Origin: Heterostelium multicystogenum
Taxonomy: Eukaryota; Evosea; Eumycetozoa; Acytosteliales; Acytosteliaceae
Assembly (NCBI GenBank): GCA_003667245.1
Contig: RCNN01000495.1
Span: 124,001 to 188,000 of the forward strand
Reading direction: 5' to 3'
DNA length: 64,000 nucleotides
Part shown: positions 1 to 11,668 of the stretch, piece after piece
How positions within the stretch are numbered: position 1 is the stretch's first letter
Layout of the letters: every line of letters starts with the position of its first letter
The notes under the pieces: generated by a model
The model's input: only the letters and a program-made list of their open reading frames with translations
Told to the model about the DNA's origin: nothing
Database searches by the model: none
Program-made: the position numbers and the translations under genes

Positions 1-653
1 GAAATGCACAACAAATTCAATCGTACGGAACACTCACTCATCAAAGGATTCGAAACATCAATCCCTCTGACAATATGGAATCCAAAGTGTAACTATCTTC
101 CACGCCAACTCCTCCAGGCTGATAACCTCTTTTGTTCATCCGAAACATATCAGGCATCCCAAAACAGTATCAATATAAAAGCAAGACTACTAATTAAAAA
201 CTTTTGTGTCATTGACTCAGCTGTATGTTAACTAATCTTCAAGAATCATAAAATATACTAATCCAACATTCCATTTTTATAGATTTCTATATTTGTATCT
301 ATAGAAAATCAATCGAATCAAATTATCAAAGGACTCAATATGGACTTAGTGAATATACAACAGATCTACAAGAAGTCATCTGACAATTTAACGGGTGAGA
401 ATTACATTATCAACAGCAATGTGGTGCAGGGAATTAAGCACAAGAATGAAGTTGAGTATCAGATACAGCCTCAGTGCAAACTTAAGCGAAACTTTACCTT
501 CTATCTGCCCAACAATATAGTACCATCTGTTTCTCTGATAATCTATCCAACTCATATGTGATCAGGATCACTGCGTACACCAAAAAGCAAACATCGTCCT
601 ATCAATGTGTTTTAGATTTACCACTTTTAATTATACCGTCATCTCCATCATAA
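1..653 (+). CDS. Arrestin-domain protein, 3' part
   Basis: The C-terminal part of an arrestin-like adaptor; such proteins link membrane receptors to endocytosis and signalling. Exon 1-222 is open in frame 1 with no start inside the window. It ends at a GTATGT donor, and an intron at 223-282 ends in TTTTATAG with matching phase. Exon 283-653 begins ISIFVSIENQSNQIIKGLNM, the typical opening strand of the arrestin C domain (V.V.I.N.S...I). It ends with a YVIRITAYTKKQT strand and a final LDLPLLIIP strand before TAA at 651-653. Near 530-535 the frame changes by one base: the upstream frame stops at 559-561 while arrestin-like sequence continues in the next frame. I read this as an indel error, not a real truncation. 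The family call rests on strand pattern, not on a search. The N domain lies mostly outside the window. Confidence 0.7.
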
Positions 654-762
654 GAGCATAGCGATGGCCAATTTGAACAACATGTTGACAATAAAATATG
701 AAAAGTTTATTCATTCATCTACTGCTGTTTGAATTGGGATTGCTTCGAATCGGTGTTATACC

Positions 763-1372
763 TTAAATCGATTCTCTGTTGATGTGGATTTGTTGCTTGA
801 TTCTTTCAATTCTGTTGGTTATTGATTTAGCTTGACTGAGGATATGCAATTGAGTCCATTGTAGGTTTTGAGTAGAAACAGTCTTTGGACAGAAGTGGTA
901 TTTAGCACACAATTCATTTCCACTCTCTCCGTCGAAAAGTCCCTCTTTGAAAAGAAATTAAAGGAAGGGCTTAGTTAATATAAAGTAACACTATCACTTG
1001 ATTATAACCAATACTCACTGGTGATAACTGGGGCAGCAATCAACATGAACAAATCGCATTCCTTGGTCATATTTGATGGAACAATAGTGCAAATCTTTTT
1101 TCAATTCAGCTTCAACTTGTTGTTGAGTGAAGTTTTCGTCTATGTTTAATTTTAAGAATACAATTAGAAACATGTCTGTCGATTGTTGTTGATTAAATGA
1201 ATTAATGCTTACGCTTAATAAGATATTCAGTAGCATTGACAGTAAGAGCACAGAGTTCGCATTCAACAGTGGCATTGGCAAGTGCAGACTCCTTCTTCAC
1301 ATGAACTGAGATTGAATTAACATAGGTGAGTGCCAAAACACACAACAAAGTGATATACAAAAGCTTATTCAT
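763..1372 (-). CDS. Secreted saposin-B domain protein
   Basis: A small secreted or lysosomal saposin-like protein of about 154 residues. Saposin-B domains bind lipids or disturb membranes; the substrate here is unknown. The start at 1372 gives a clear signal peptide (MNKLLYITLLCVLALTYVNS). The domain follows, with paired cysteines CELC, then DLHYC, VDCC, NELC and FC, close to the six-cysteine saposin spacing. Exons are 1213-1372, 1019-1139 and 763-944. Donors are GTAAGC and GTGAGT; acceptors are AACATAG and TTTCAAAG. The first junction is in phase. The second is one base out (total 463 nt), so one indel or a misplaced splice site lies near 944-1019. The stop is TAA at 763-765. It is transcribed convergently with the arrestin gene, about 110 bp away. 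Confidence 0.75.
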
Positions 1373-1795
1373 TGTAATATTATTTATTAATATTTATTAG
1401 TTTTAAAGAAAGTAAAAAATATCAAATGTAAAAATTGCAAAAATAAAAAAGGTAGTGGACCTTGGTCCCAATTGCCTGTTGTGATGATATACATAAATAT
1501 CTAATAATTTAAATTATGAATAAATGTTTAAGAGTTAAAAATATCTAATTAAAACTTTGAATTTTCATTGTAAAAGGTCGTAACAAAGAAAAATCCAAAG
1601 AATCAGATATATCTCAATCAAAACAATTAATAAAACCTTATCCAACTAATTTGTTTGCACTCACACCCTATGATTATATATGGTAAATAATATTACTTTA
1701 TTTCATACAATTGGATTTAGTTTATAAATTATATAATTTATTAGATTTAATGATTAATTGTTTTTTTTTTTTGTTACTCTATTACAAGTTTAGAC
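1373..1795. other. Intergenic spacer, AT-rich
   Basis: Very AT-rich sequence between two minus-strand genes, with a T10-11 run near 1760. It presumably holds the saposin gene promoter and the kinase 3' UTR. No coding or RNA gene is visible. Confidence 0.5.
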
Positions 1796-3630
1796 TCATA
1801 TATCCTTTTGAGCTTGGAAAACTGCTCTTGCCAAATAGATTGATTCCAAAAGTTTGTTTTCTCTCTCTATACGTATCTTTAGGAGCTCAATACTGACAAA
1901 GATTTCTTGAAGTGACTTATCCATTGATTTCAAAAAGATACCAACTCTAGTCGTTGGTGGAGTGGTCTTCTTTGGTGTAGTTGGTGGTACATCGTCACCG
2001 ACAACCTCGCAGAGCACTTTACGCAACTCAATTACCTTCCTACACTCATCATATTTATCTGCAATCTGATCTTCCTGTGTGATGTTTAGTAGCTCCTGAC
2101 ACTGGGCATCCATATACTTGTTGAGATCATTCAGCACCAGCAGCATTCTCTCTTTGAGATATTTAACCTTACTCTCTTTCTCCTCGTCATTCAAATCCAA
2201 TTCATCGTCACCTCCAATGGCGACATGATTTTCGCTCTCTTCAATATTTCCATTGTCATGTCCATTCGCAGAAGGCAATGATGGACTGTTATTACTATTA
2301 CATTGTTCATTTTGTTGACTATTTTTACAATTTTCGTTGGAGTCGTTACAACTTCCGTTGCTGTTGGCATTTGAGGAAACAGACGATATAGATGATCCAG
2401 AGGATGTGAGTCCAACTTCATTTATCTTTAGTTCGATACTCTTTCTTAGAAGTCCTTCAAGTGGAGGCAAATTAACAGCTTTAGAGTTCTTTCTTGGGAT
2501 AATTGGTGAAGAGTGAGGCGAAAGTGGATTTTCAATGGACTGAGGAATTGGGAAAAGTGATACTAATTGTTTTTAAAACATGAATGATATGAGGGAATAC
2601 AGGACGTTCCGATGGTTGATATTTGATACAATCGATGATCAACTCTGTATAGAGTCCTGGAATAGTATCTGGAATTAATTCTCTTGCCAAATCCTCTGAA
2701 ATTTCGAAAGCATTTTGTGGTCCTCTTTCAATGAACTTTGAAATCTTCTTTCTTGTTGCCATTTCCAGCATTACAACACCAAATGAAAATATATCTGCAG
2801 ACTCATCATAGTCCATACCCAAAATTACTTCCTAAATCAAACACTATTAATATTTAAAATCTCATGAAAAAAAACGATAATCCACTTACTGGTGCCATAA
2901 AATCATCAGTTCCACAAATAGATAAATGCCTATTCTTATTCTTTACAATACGTGCAAATCCAAAGTCACAAACCTTTCCTCTAATTGGTGTGCTTGTGTC
3001 ATCCACCAGGATATTCTTGGATTTCAAATCTCTAAATAATATATTTCTGCTGTGTAGATATGCCACTATTCCTCAAATATTAGTACATGGACAAGTAGGA
3101 AATTTATTTGGGAATGATAAAAAGACTTACTGGCAAGTGCAATATCTAAAGAAAGCTTAAATCTAAGTGATAGAGGGAATTGTCTTGAACTGTCTTTGAT
3201 TCTTTCGTGTAGATTTCCACCAGGTACATATTCAGTTACGATCCAAGTCTGATTCCCGAGCATTGCAGGCAAGTTTTTATTTTGCTCCTCTTCATAGTAT
3301 ACACCTATAAACTGTACAATATTTGGATGCTGGATGTTTCTAAAATGAGTCGAAATTGAGAGAAACGAGTCAATAGTCTGTCAAGTATGCGACCAATCAA
3401 TACTCTTCAAATTACTTTAAAACTGCAATTTCACGTTTCAAATATTTTTGCAAGTCTCTGTTGTGCTCTCCTGGACGAATCTTCTTGATGGCTACCTGTG
3501 AGTTGAAATAGCTTCCACGATAGACCATACCGTAGGAGCCAGCACCAATCTGCTCCTCAACTTTCAATACTTTTACATCGATATCTGTGGACTCCTCTGA
3601 TTCAATTAATCCTTCATCTTCTTCGATCAT
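1796..3630 (-). CDS. TKL-family protein kinase with coiled-coil C-terminal region
   Basis: A tyrosine-kinase-like (TKL) Ser/Thr kinase of about 545 residues. Exons are 3416-3630, 3131-3339, 2890-3065 and 1796-2831; all junctions are in phase. The kinase domain starts near residue 20: glycine loop GAGSYGMVYRG, lysine in VAIKKI, the NIQHPNIVQFIGVYYEEEQN region, catalytic loop LFRDLKSKNIL, CDFGFARI, GTDDFMAPE and DIFSFGVVMLEMATRKK. The catalytic loop reads FRD, so the usual HRD histidine is Phe. After the domain the frame changes once near 2540-2555. Then comes a Ser/Asn-rich linker, a TPKKTTPPTT stretch and a helical tail (KVKYLKERMLLVLNDLNKYM and KIRIERENKLLESIYLARAV) that is probably a coiled coil. 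The substrate is unknown. The gene is divergent from the F-box gene upstream. Confidence 0.85.
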
Positions 3631-4977
3631 TCTTTAGTTAAATCTGTCTGTCTTGTTGTCTGGATTTGTTTCGAGCTTTTGATTTTAGTTTGATTGATCT
3701 ATTAGATTTGATAGATTTATTAGACAAGTTAAAGTTTATATTTGAATTATTGTATTAATAAATCTTTGATTGATTTGGTGTCAAACAAATTAATTAACAG
3801 CCAAATGATTATTAATAAATGAAACAACGCCAATTATTATAATTATATGAATGAATGAATGAATGACACACTTCCAATAAACTTGATAAGATTAATGGTT
3901 ATTGTTGTTGTTGTTGATGTTGTTATTTGAAGTTGAAAAACACAGAGTGAATTTGAATTTATCGGTTTTTGGTTCATTGTGGGTGAACATACAGCAAAGA
4001 GAGATGGATGATTTTAATGATAAAACCAAACTAAAAACACACACTATTGTTTTTACAACTGTTGTTTTAGAAGCAGTAGAGGGATTAATTAATAGCACAG
4101 ACTAGTCGTGTGTAAAGAATTGGTGTTGTTCTTTTTGGTATTCTTTGTTGCTGTTGTTGTTGCTGTTGTTGTCGTTGTAGGATAATCATTATTCTTGTAT
4201 AATACATCTAATATATTATTGCAAAGTAATTTAACCCTCAGTCACTACATTTGGTGTCTAATTCAGATACAACACTACCAAAAAAAAATAGAATAGAATG
4301 GATAGGACTTACTCTAATAATCAATGAATTTTACAGTAATGTACACTCACTTATTCTTAGATATATTTAAAAATACATATATAATTACAATTAAATACTA
4401 TAGTATGTTATTAATAACAAAAACAATTTACAAGTCAAAAAAAAAAAAATAAAACCAAACGAATCTTTATTTTTTTTAGATCATCCAACTGATGGAATTT
4501 TTTTCAAAAATTTTTAATTAATTTAAATTTCATCTTAATTTTCGATTGTCAGTCCCAAAATATTATTATGAGTAATTTATCTTTCAAAGTCTACTAATAT
4601 GGAGATACCCAGTTAGTAGCTTAATCGATATATTCACACAAATCTCAATTTTGATTCCACCTGGTGGTGACTATATATATGTGCTAGAGACAATACCAAA
4701 ATTACATGACAAAGAAAGGCTATGAGTTCATTTGCAATGACATTAGATACAGCTGGTGTACTTTTGACTGGAACTTTAGCGAGTGCACTTAGTTTATGGT
4801 AAAGAGTCAACATTAGTCTGTCATAAAATCAGATTTTTAATTTAAAAATATTCGTTTGATGACAAAATTCAAGATATTTTACTGGAATCTGAAAAATAAA
4901 TTAATTTTTTAGTTAGAACTAAATATCATTTGGATTGATGATTGTTCATTTTTATCTGCCTACTCTCAACCATCATT
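3631..4977. other. Intergenic spacer with a short coding-like segment
   Basis: AT-rich spacer with TGTTGT-type trinucleotide runs near 3900 and 4150, an A10 run near 4440 and a GAATGAATGAATGA repeat near 3850. Within it, 4639-4797 reads as protein-like sequence on the plus strand (see findings). I see nothing else. Confidence 0.4.
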
Positions 4978-6702
4978 ATGGAGATAAATCAAAGATCAAC
5001 ATCATTTATTAATTCACTACCAATCTATATATTAAGATCTATACTCTATCATCTGGATGACATCGACATTTTGTGTTTTTTACTTGTCAACAAAAGCATA
5101 TTGTATTCTCATAGAAGGATTTTGTTTTCATCTAAACATCATTTAAAGCTACCCAATGATGACACTCTTGTTCATCCAAGGCAATTCATTTGTAAAAGAG
5201 TTCTAAAGAATCATAGAAATGAAAGAAGCACTTCAGAGACTATCACTCATCTCGAGCTAAGCTATTATTTCAATAAGCCACTGAAATCCGGTGATATTCC
5301 TTCCTCTGTGACACATCTTACTTTTGGTCCTTTATATAATAGATCACTCAAACCAGGTGATATTCCATCCTCCGTAACACATTTGGTTTTTGGTTATAAC
5401 TTCAATCAGGAATTGCAGCCAGGAGTCATTCCATCTTCAGTAACACATTTAACATTTGGAGTTAGTTTCAATCAGCCTCTCAAGCCAGGTGATATTTCAT
5501 CATCTGTTACAAATTTTAATCTTTGGCATAGAATTTAATCAGTCCATTAGAGCTGGTATTATCCCATCTTCTGTCACAAGCTTAATTCTTGGTTACCAAT
5601 TCCAACAAACTATTGAACCTGGAGATATTCCATCATCGGTCACTAACCTGGTTTTTGGTCATCAATTTAATCATCCCCTCCAAGTTGGGGTCATTCCTCA
5701 TAATGTTACTCATTTAAAACTTGGTGAGGACTACAACCATCCTCTCAAAGCAGGACTTATTCCACAATCTGTTACCCATCTAACTTTGGGATTCGATTTT
5801 AACCAACCTCTTAAAGAAGGAGATATCCATCTTCTGTTAGGTACTTGAAGTTTGGTTTGCATTACAATACACCACTAAAAGCAGGAGTTCTCCCATCTTC
5901 TATAACTCAATTGATTTTGGGTCGCTATTACAGACAACAACTAAAGACAGGAGATATTCCTCCATCTGTGACCGATTTAACTTTTACTCCCGACACCAAC
6001 TACCCCCTTCGCAATGCTGTCATCCCACCCTCAGTTACTCATTTGAATTTCGGTATAGATTTCGACCAACCACTGAATTCAGGTGATATTCCATCAACGG
6101 TCACACATGTGAAATTTAGTTATAAATATAACCAAAACTTAAGCCTGGGGATATTCCTTCAAAAGTAACTCACCTAGTCCTAGGAGATTTTAACTCACAT
6201 CAACTTTCACCAGGTGATATTCCCTCATCGGTAACATATCTGTATCTAGGGCATGGATTTAATCAACCACTTTCTCCTGGAGATATTCCAAATTCAGTCC
6301 AATATCTTTGCTTGAGCAAACATTTCAATCATTCACTTTCAAATACATCTGCACGCATAGTTAAACTCCCAAATTTAAATCTTATATCAAATCCAGAGAG
6401 GCAGAGTTTTTTGGGAGTCAGTGAAACTCAATCAACATATCAAAGAGTTTAGATTTGATCATACAATAGATATCGAAAAGGGTCTCTACAGGTCAATAAT
6501 GTGTATAATTAACGATCTATTTAAGGTCTTAGAACTTGTTTCAACAGTGAAATTGGATGATGAAAACTATGGACAAATTCAAATAAGAAAGTTTGATGAC
6601 AACTCTATTTTAATTCTTCCAGTTGAATCAAGAACATATTTAAGCTGGTTAAAAATTGATATGGACACCTTTGATAATCTTAACTCATTTTGGACATCAT
6701 AA
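4978..6702 (+). CDS. F-box / FNIP-repeat protein (frame-interrupted)
   Basis: A member of the large dictyostelid FNIP-repeat family, whose F-box members are thought to be substrate adaptors of SCF ubiquitin ligases. The ATG at 4978 is followed by an F-box-like helix set (SLPIYILRSILYHLDDIDIL). From about residue 90 a long array of about 22-residue repeats runs on the pattern FNQPLxPGDIPSSVTHLxFG, roughly 17 copies. The tail after the array (FRFDHTIDIEKGLYRSIM to WLKIDMDTF) is typical of the family. The reading frame shifts four times, near 5518, 5830, 6150 and 6415, each time continuing the repeat in another frame. It could be a pseudogene, which is common in this family. But conserved genes nearby show the same defect, so sequence error is at least as likely. 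Confidence 0.85.
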
Positions 6703-6787
6703 TAAGATGAGCCCCCAAAAATATTAATAAACAAGATTAGTGGATAGTTGATTTAAAATTTGTATTATTTATTATTAGTATTTTAAT

Positions 6788-8621
6788 TTATTCCATATCC
6801 ATATCTTCATCATCTTCATCTTCATCTTCATCCCAATCTTCACCTTCGTCATCAAACTCTTCCATCATTATCGTTGATGTTCATTTCGTCTAAAAGATCC
6901 TCCAAATCGACTTCATTCTCATCATCGGATTCACCAAGTTCTCTTCTTTGTTTTTGACGGGCGGCGTAGATTTCAGCGGCTCCCTCCTTCTTGTAGAGAT
7001 TGATCTTGGTACGCATTTCTGGGTCATTTTCGATTTCTTGGTAGAAGAGTTCTTGATCACGCTCAGCAGCCTCAATATCGTTCTTCTTTTGTGGCTCACC
7101 CTTCTCCATGTCCATACGTTTAGTACGCCAGTGACGTTGCAAATTGAGATAAGTCTTCTTAACTAAAATGATCTCTGGTACTGTTTGCTTTGATTTAATG
7201 TTTGCAAATTCATTTTCATTCAAATTGGCAGTTGAAACATCGAATCCAAGAGCCAAATCACCAGAGTTAAACAAATGTCCCAAATGTGTTCTTATAAAGA
7301 ATGTTGTGTCGTTTCTTCCGAAATCAGAAGATCTTGCTACTTGAATATCTGCCAAAGCAAACTAAATTTATCAACAATTATCGTTAGTATCATTTTGTGA
7401 TCAAGCTTGTAGTCTAACTAAGTTCATGGAATTATTACCTTTCCTCTTCTCTCACCAGTCAAGGTGACATCTAAAACTACTAACTCAATCAATTGTTTAT
7501 GTGTGGCCAAAGCTCTGAATGGATGATTCCAAAATAGCAGAGGACTGATTTCTCCCATTTGCAAAGTATTTGGATCGATAACGTGAATTAAATTGGATAC
7601 TTTATAAATCAATACAACGGGTCTAAAAGTTGTGTTGAAAAACAGATACGATAAGTGACAAGTCCGTTAACAGTTAGATCATGATACTTACCCCATACCA
7701 CCAAGGGCATGCATTACTTTTGGTGAGAGACAGACGAGATCGTCTTTGGAAAGTGGTACAATTTCAACAGAGAAAGAGTGTTTATAGTTTGCGTTGTTGT
7801 TCTGTTCGTCGGTGGAGATAAGTTGTTCGGAACGTTTTGATTTGAGTGGTACGAAAGCTGAAATAAACTCTACGAATTTCAAACCATGATTCTTGTTGGA
7901 GAAGTAGAAATCGAGACCGTCGGTACGCTCACGAATATTTAGTGTCTGTGAGTGTGCGTTATGTTTCAAAATGATTTGCTCCAAGAAGAGGAAAGTACGT
8001 TTGTGATCGACCTTTTGACGAAGTTGAACCACTGAGTTCCAGGTGTCTTTTGCCTCGAACTTTTGACACTTGTTGCATTGTTGACCCTGTACTACGAATT
8101 CGACGATGAATACTTGCTGAAGGATGGCACTGGAGAACACTTCCTTCTGAATGGTCAACTTGACCTTGAGACGACGAGAATGTGGCTCAGTCCAGACCCA
8201 ACCGGCATCGACGAGCTTGACCTGATTCAAACCCTTGATACGTTTAATGCAAAGAGTAAGCAACTCACGAGACTCGAGCTCGCACATAGCCCAGTGATTG
8301 GGTGGTTGAAGATAACGGTTGCAACCACGGCACCATTGTATGATCAATTGTTTTGGAATACCTTCTGTGATATCGACCTGACTACGAATACAGTTTACAC
8401 ACATATTCGATGGATTTGCAGGTATAACAACACCACAAAGACAACATAATCTATAATGTTTTCCATACCAACCAATCAATGTTAATCATCATCATCATTA
8501 CTATCAACAATATAAATCTTATGCATATCGAAATAACATTGTATTCAACTAGATCTTTTCAAATGCAATCATGACATAACATACATATGTGAAACAGACT
8601 GTACTGGTGTAAACTCCATTT
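6788..8621 (-). CDS. nmd3: 60S ribosomal export adaptor NMD3
   Basis: NMD3 binds late pre-60S ribosomal subunits and recruits the Crm1 exportin for nuclear export. The length, about 516 residues, fits the family. Exons are 8587-8621, 7692-8450, 7439-7622 and 6788-7361. A 35-nt first exon (MEFTPVQSVSH) splices in phase into ILCCLCG, which restores the usual N-terminus; an ATG at 8479 lies inside that intron. The Cys pairs CCLC, MCVNC and WCRGC form the zinc-binding region, with SNMCVNCIRSQVDITEGI highly conserved. The C-terminal part contains ERRGKFALADIQVARSSDFG and a helical KRMDMEKGE segment. Near 6866 the frame changes once, leading into an acidic tail (EGEDWDEDEDEDDEDMDME) ending at 6788. 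NMD3 nuclear export signals usually lie near the C-terminus. Confidence 0.93.
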
Positions 8622-9151
8622 TATTATATATATTATATATTAATATCTATATCTATACTATATATATAAAACAATAAATTAATTAAAATAAATAAATAAA
8701 TAATAAAATAAGAATAGTATTATTTATTATTAAAAAACTAAAGCTATTCTTCGTTCGGTTCCTTACTTAATATCAAAAAAAATAGAAAAATTTAAAAATC
8801 AAAAAAAAATGAAATTAAATAGAAACACTCAACACCAACCAACAACACTCTATTCTATTCTTTTTGTTCTATTACTTCGAGATGAAATCAATTAATTATT
8901 AATTATATTATATTAATTAAATTTAAACCCTCAATTCGTTTATCCAGGGCAATTGTAATTGTTCGTTGTTCATTATATTATTCAAATGATAGAGTCTTGA
9001 TCTTAGGTTTGTTTATATGGGAGTAAACGAATATTCATAAAGAATTATAGAATCAAAAGATGTCTTCTTATACATAGGAGTTATTTTATAAAATTCTCTC
9101 TTAGTATTTATTTGAATTTTATATTTTTTTATTAGATATAAATGATTTGGT
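8622..9151. other. Intergenic spacer, AT-rich
   Basis: Spacer between NMD3 and the DEP/PP2C gene, both on the minus strand. It holds TATATA and AAATAAAT runs close to the NMD3 start and A-tracts at 8775-8810. Probably NMD3 promoter plus 3' UTR; no gene seen. Confidence 0.5.
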
Positions 9152-11668
9152 TTAAAGTGATTGTTTACCAACTTTAAATGCGATACAGGAAGTGTGATCC
9201 ATTTTACCTGGATAAAGTTTGAGATCATCGGGGAGTGGCTTGTTTGGATAGGTTTTCCATGAATTCTCTACTGGATCTGGTTGTCTCTATACAATGTTCA
9301 ATAAGTTTTTCTACAATATTCTTTGGATGGATTGGATCTTCTGGAGTGGCACGCAGTTTCTTCTTGAGGAACTCTTGCATGTACTTGCTTTTGTTCTCCT
9401 GTGCCTTTTCGACGTCCATATCGGACCAGCTGTCATGTGGTAGCTGACATTCTCTTGGTGCAACACCAATAGTCTGTGGGTCAAGGTTGTCATGTACACC
9501 GTCGGATACCAGGATGATAATATCGTTCTCTTGGCAAGGCAAAAAGTGGAGACAAAGGTTACGGAGATCTGGGTGTCCATTGGCTACATATGGTCCAAGA
9601 CGTCCTCCTGGATCCTTTGGGTCATCGGCGTTACCACGATTGTTTTTGGTGATGTCTGTGAATTTCTTGTTGGCGTGGTTGTAGTGGAATGCCTTGCAAT
9701 CACCAACACTTGCACATATGAATCCCCATTTCGAAGGAGCTGGTTCTCTTGTTGCTGTCTTGGAGAGATCTCTTGCGTTTGGAACTGATCTTGAGAGGAA
9801 GTTGCTATTGTCTGATGCAATGGGTTGTAATGGAGGAGATGAGGTTGATGGAGATGAAATCGGTGAATGTGTGGATGGTATTACAGAGGAAGTGAGTGAT
9901 GATGAAGGTGCAGAGTTTGATGGAGGTGAGGCGTAGGGTGTGGATTGTGATGATTGATGTGATGCTTGTAAAGGAGGAGATACTGTGTTGTCAGCTCCAA
10001 CCAACTCAACCATAACACCACCCAACAAAGTGGTAGTTCCAGCTTCCCAAATATCTGACTTTCCCTCGATAATCTTGTTATGTGCATAGTTGAAAGCTGA
10101 AAGAATATGATTTCCAGCATCTTGAACTGTTTGAATTTCACTAGAAAGAGCTTTACTGATAAAGTCGACAAATGAGGTTGATGCTTTGAAGGCAGCTTCT
10201 TGTGGACGAACTCCCCAATTGCAACCATCAGCAATGGCAGCAATAACACGGTTGGATTGCATCTGTATACAAAAGTGGTCACAAATGGGGTCACCATCAC
10301 GCTTTGGATGACCAGGCAAGTGAGGATAGGTTGAAACGGTTCTAGCATAAAAGTTGTTATTGAAGCAGGAGTGAATCGAGGACTCTAACTGGTCTGGTGA
10401 AGGTCCATTTACAGTAAAGATGAACGAATCATTTCTTGGGTCGGCAATGAGGAATTTAGGGAATTTATTTTCAACGCTACCTATGACAACAGGTGCCAAA
10501 TCGATTCCCTTTAGTCCCATATAATTGCTGAAGCTACGTTGGAGAGAAATTGGGGATTCATCGTTAAATCCATTTGGATAGGCAACCGATTGAATGTTTG
10601 GCGAAACAATTTGCTTATCTGTGGCTGGAGCTGTAGTCGAGGTTGAGTTTGAATTAGCTTTGTTGAGAAGTTGCTTGAGTTTAGTAGTTTGTTGCTGTGC
10701 TAGGGAGAGTTGTTCCAAAAGTCCAGATTCCAGTTTTTCAGAGACCGACAGTGCCTCAATTACCTCTGCGTCATTCTCGAATTTAGGTTGATTTTTGGGT
10801 TCTGGAATTGCGGGTAGCTTCTTTGGATATGGAGTTGGTGTGAAAGTGTCTTCGGTTGTGTTCTCACCATTCTCAACAGTGATACCATCGGGGTTTGTCA
10901 ATAGATTTAAGATATGACTGAATCCTGGATGAGCAGTTGTGCTGTCGCCAACTCCACCTGCCGATGTTGATGTAATCAAATTCAGAGTTTGGTTCAACAA
11001 TTTCAAACCCAGTGATATATTTGGTGGTGCCATTTGATTCTTTTCCCTCAGCAGTCTTTGATATACCTTGGTTGCATTTTCAATTGATTTATGTAATCTA
11101 ATGTAGTTGTTAGCAGTGATCAGACTGAATACGCTCGAATGCTACTTACTTTGCAATTGGATCGGCAGAGGTCGTGTCTTTTTGAGAAGCTTCTTGCTTG
11201 AGTTGATTCCACTGTTGTTCATCGACAGATCTGCGTGGCGAAGTCTCCGATGGCTTCAAGCGGAAGAGTTGGTCATTGTCAGCGAATGGAGGTGCAATGT
11301 GGTCGAACACACCACGGTTCCAAAGCATCTGTCCGTATTCTGTTGCCTTGGTACGCGAGATTGGCATACTTGTAATCAACCAATCGACAACCTCGCATGC
11401 TCTAATCTGATCGTCTCCACTCAACAGTGGTATGATACCACTAGTTGAATCTCTAAGCTTGCTCTCTAAAATTTCAACCTACAAACCACATCAAAGAATC
11501 ATATAAGATTAGATTTGAAATTCTTCAAGATAGATAACACAGTCCACCCCACTCCTCAAAGTCACCCATATCACAACCACCACTTTTGAGCGGATTCTCA
11601 TAAGCAATGGATGTATAACAAGACAATAGACCTATACATACCTCATCTTCTTTCAATAATACATTCAT
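9152..11668 (-). CDS. DEP domain plus PP2C-like phosphatase domain protein
   Basis: A protein of about 766 residues joining two signalling domains. Exons are 11642-11668, 11150-11478 and 9152-11097, all in phase. The first exon encodes only MNVLLKEDE. A DEP domain follows at about residues 10-100 (GDDQIRACEVVDWLI, GVFDHIAPPFADNDQLFRL); DEP domains recruit proteins to membranes or receptors. After a Thr/Ser/Pro linker, a PP2C-like domain spans about residues 385-760. DGCNWG stands where PP2Cs have DGHGG, then GTTTLLGG, ASVGDCKAFHY, ILVSDGVHDNL and a final PGKMDHTSC where DN is usual. The aspartates for metal binding are present, but several neighbouring residues are unusual, so activity is uncertain. 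A large Ser/Pro insert splits the domain. One frame change near 9262 separates the conserved last strand from the rest; the stop is at 9152. Confidence 0.8.

Noticed and set aside
8063..8449. Long plus-strand open frame opposite NMD3
   Set aside because: Shadow of the conserved minus-strand NMD3 exon.
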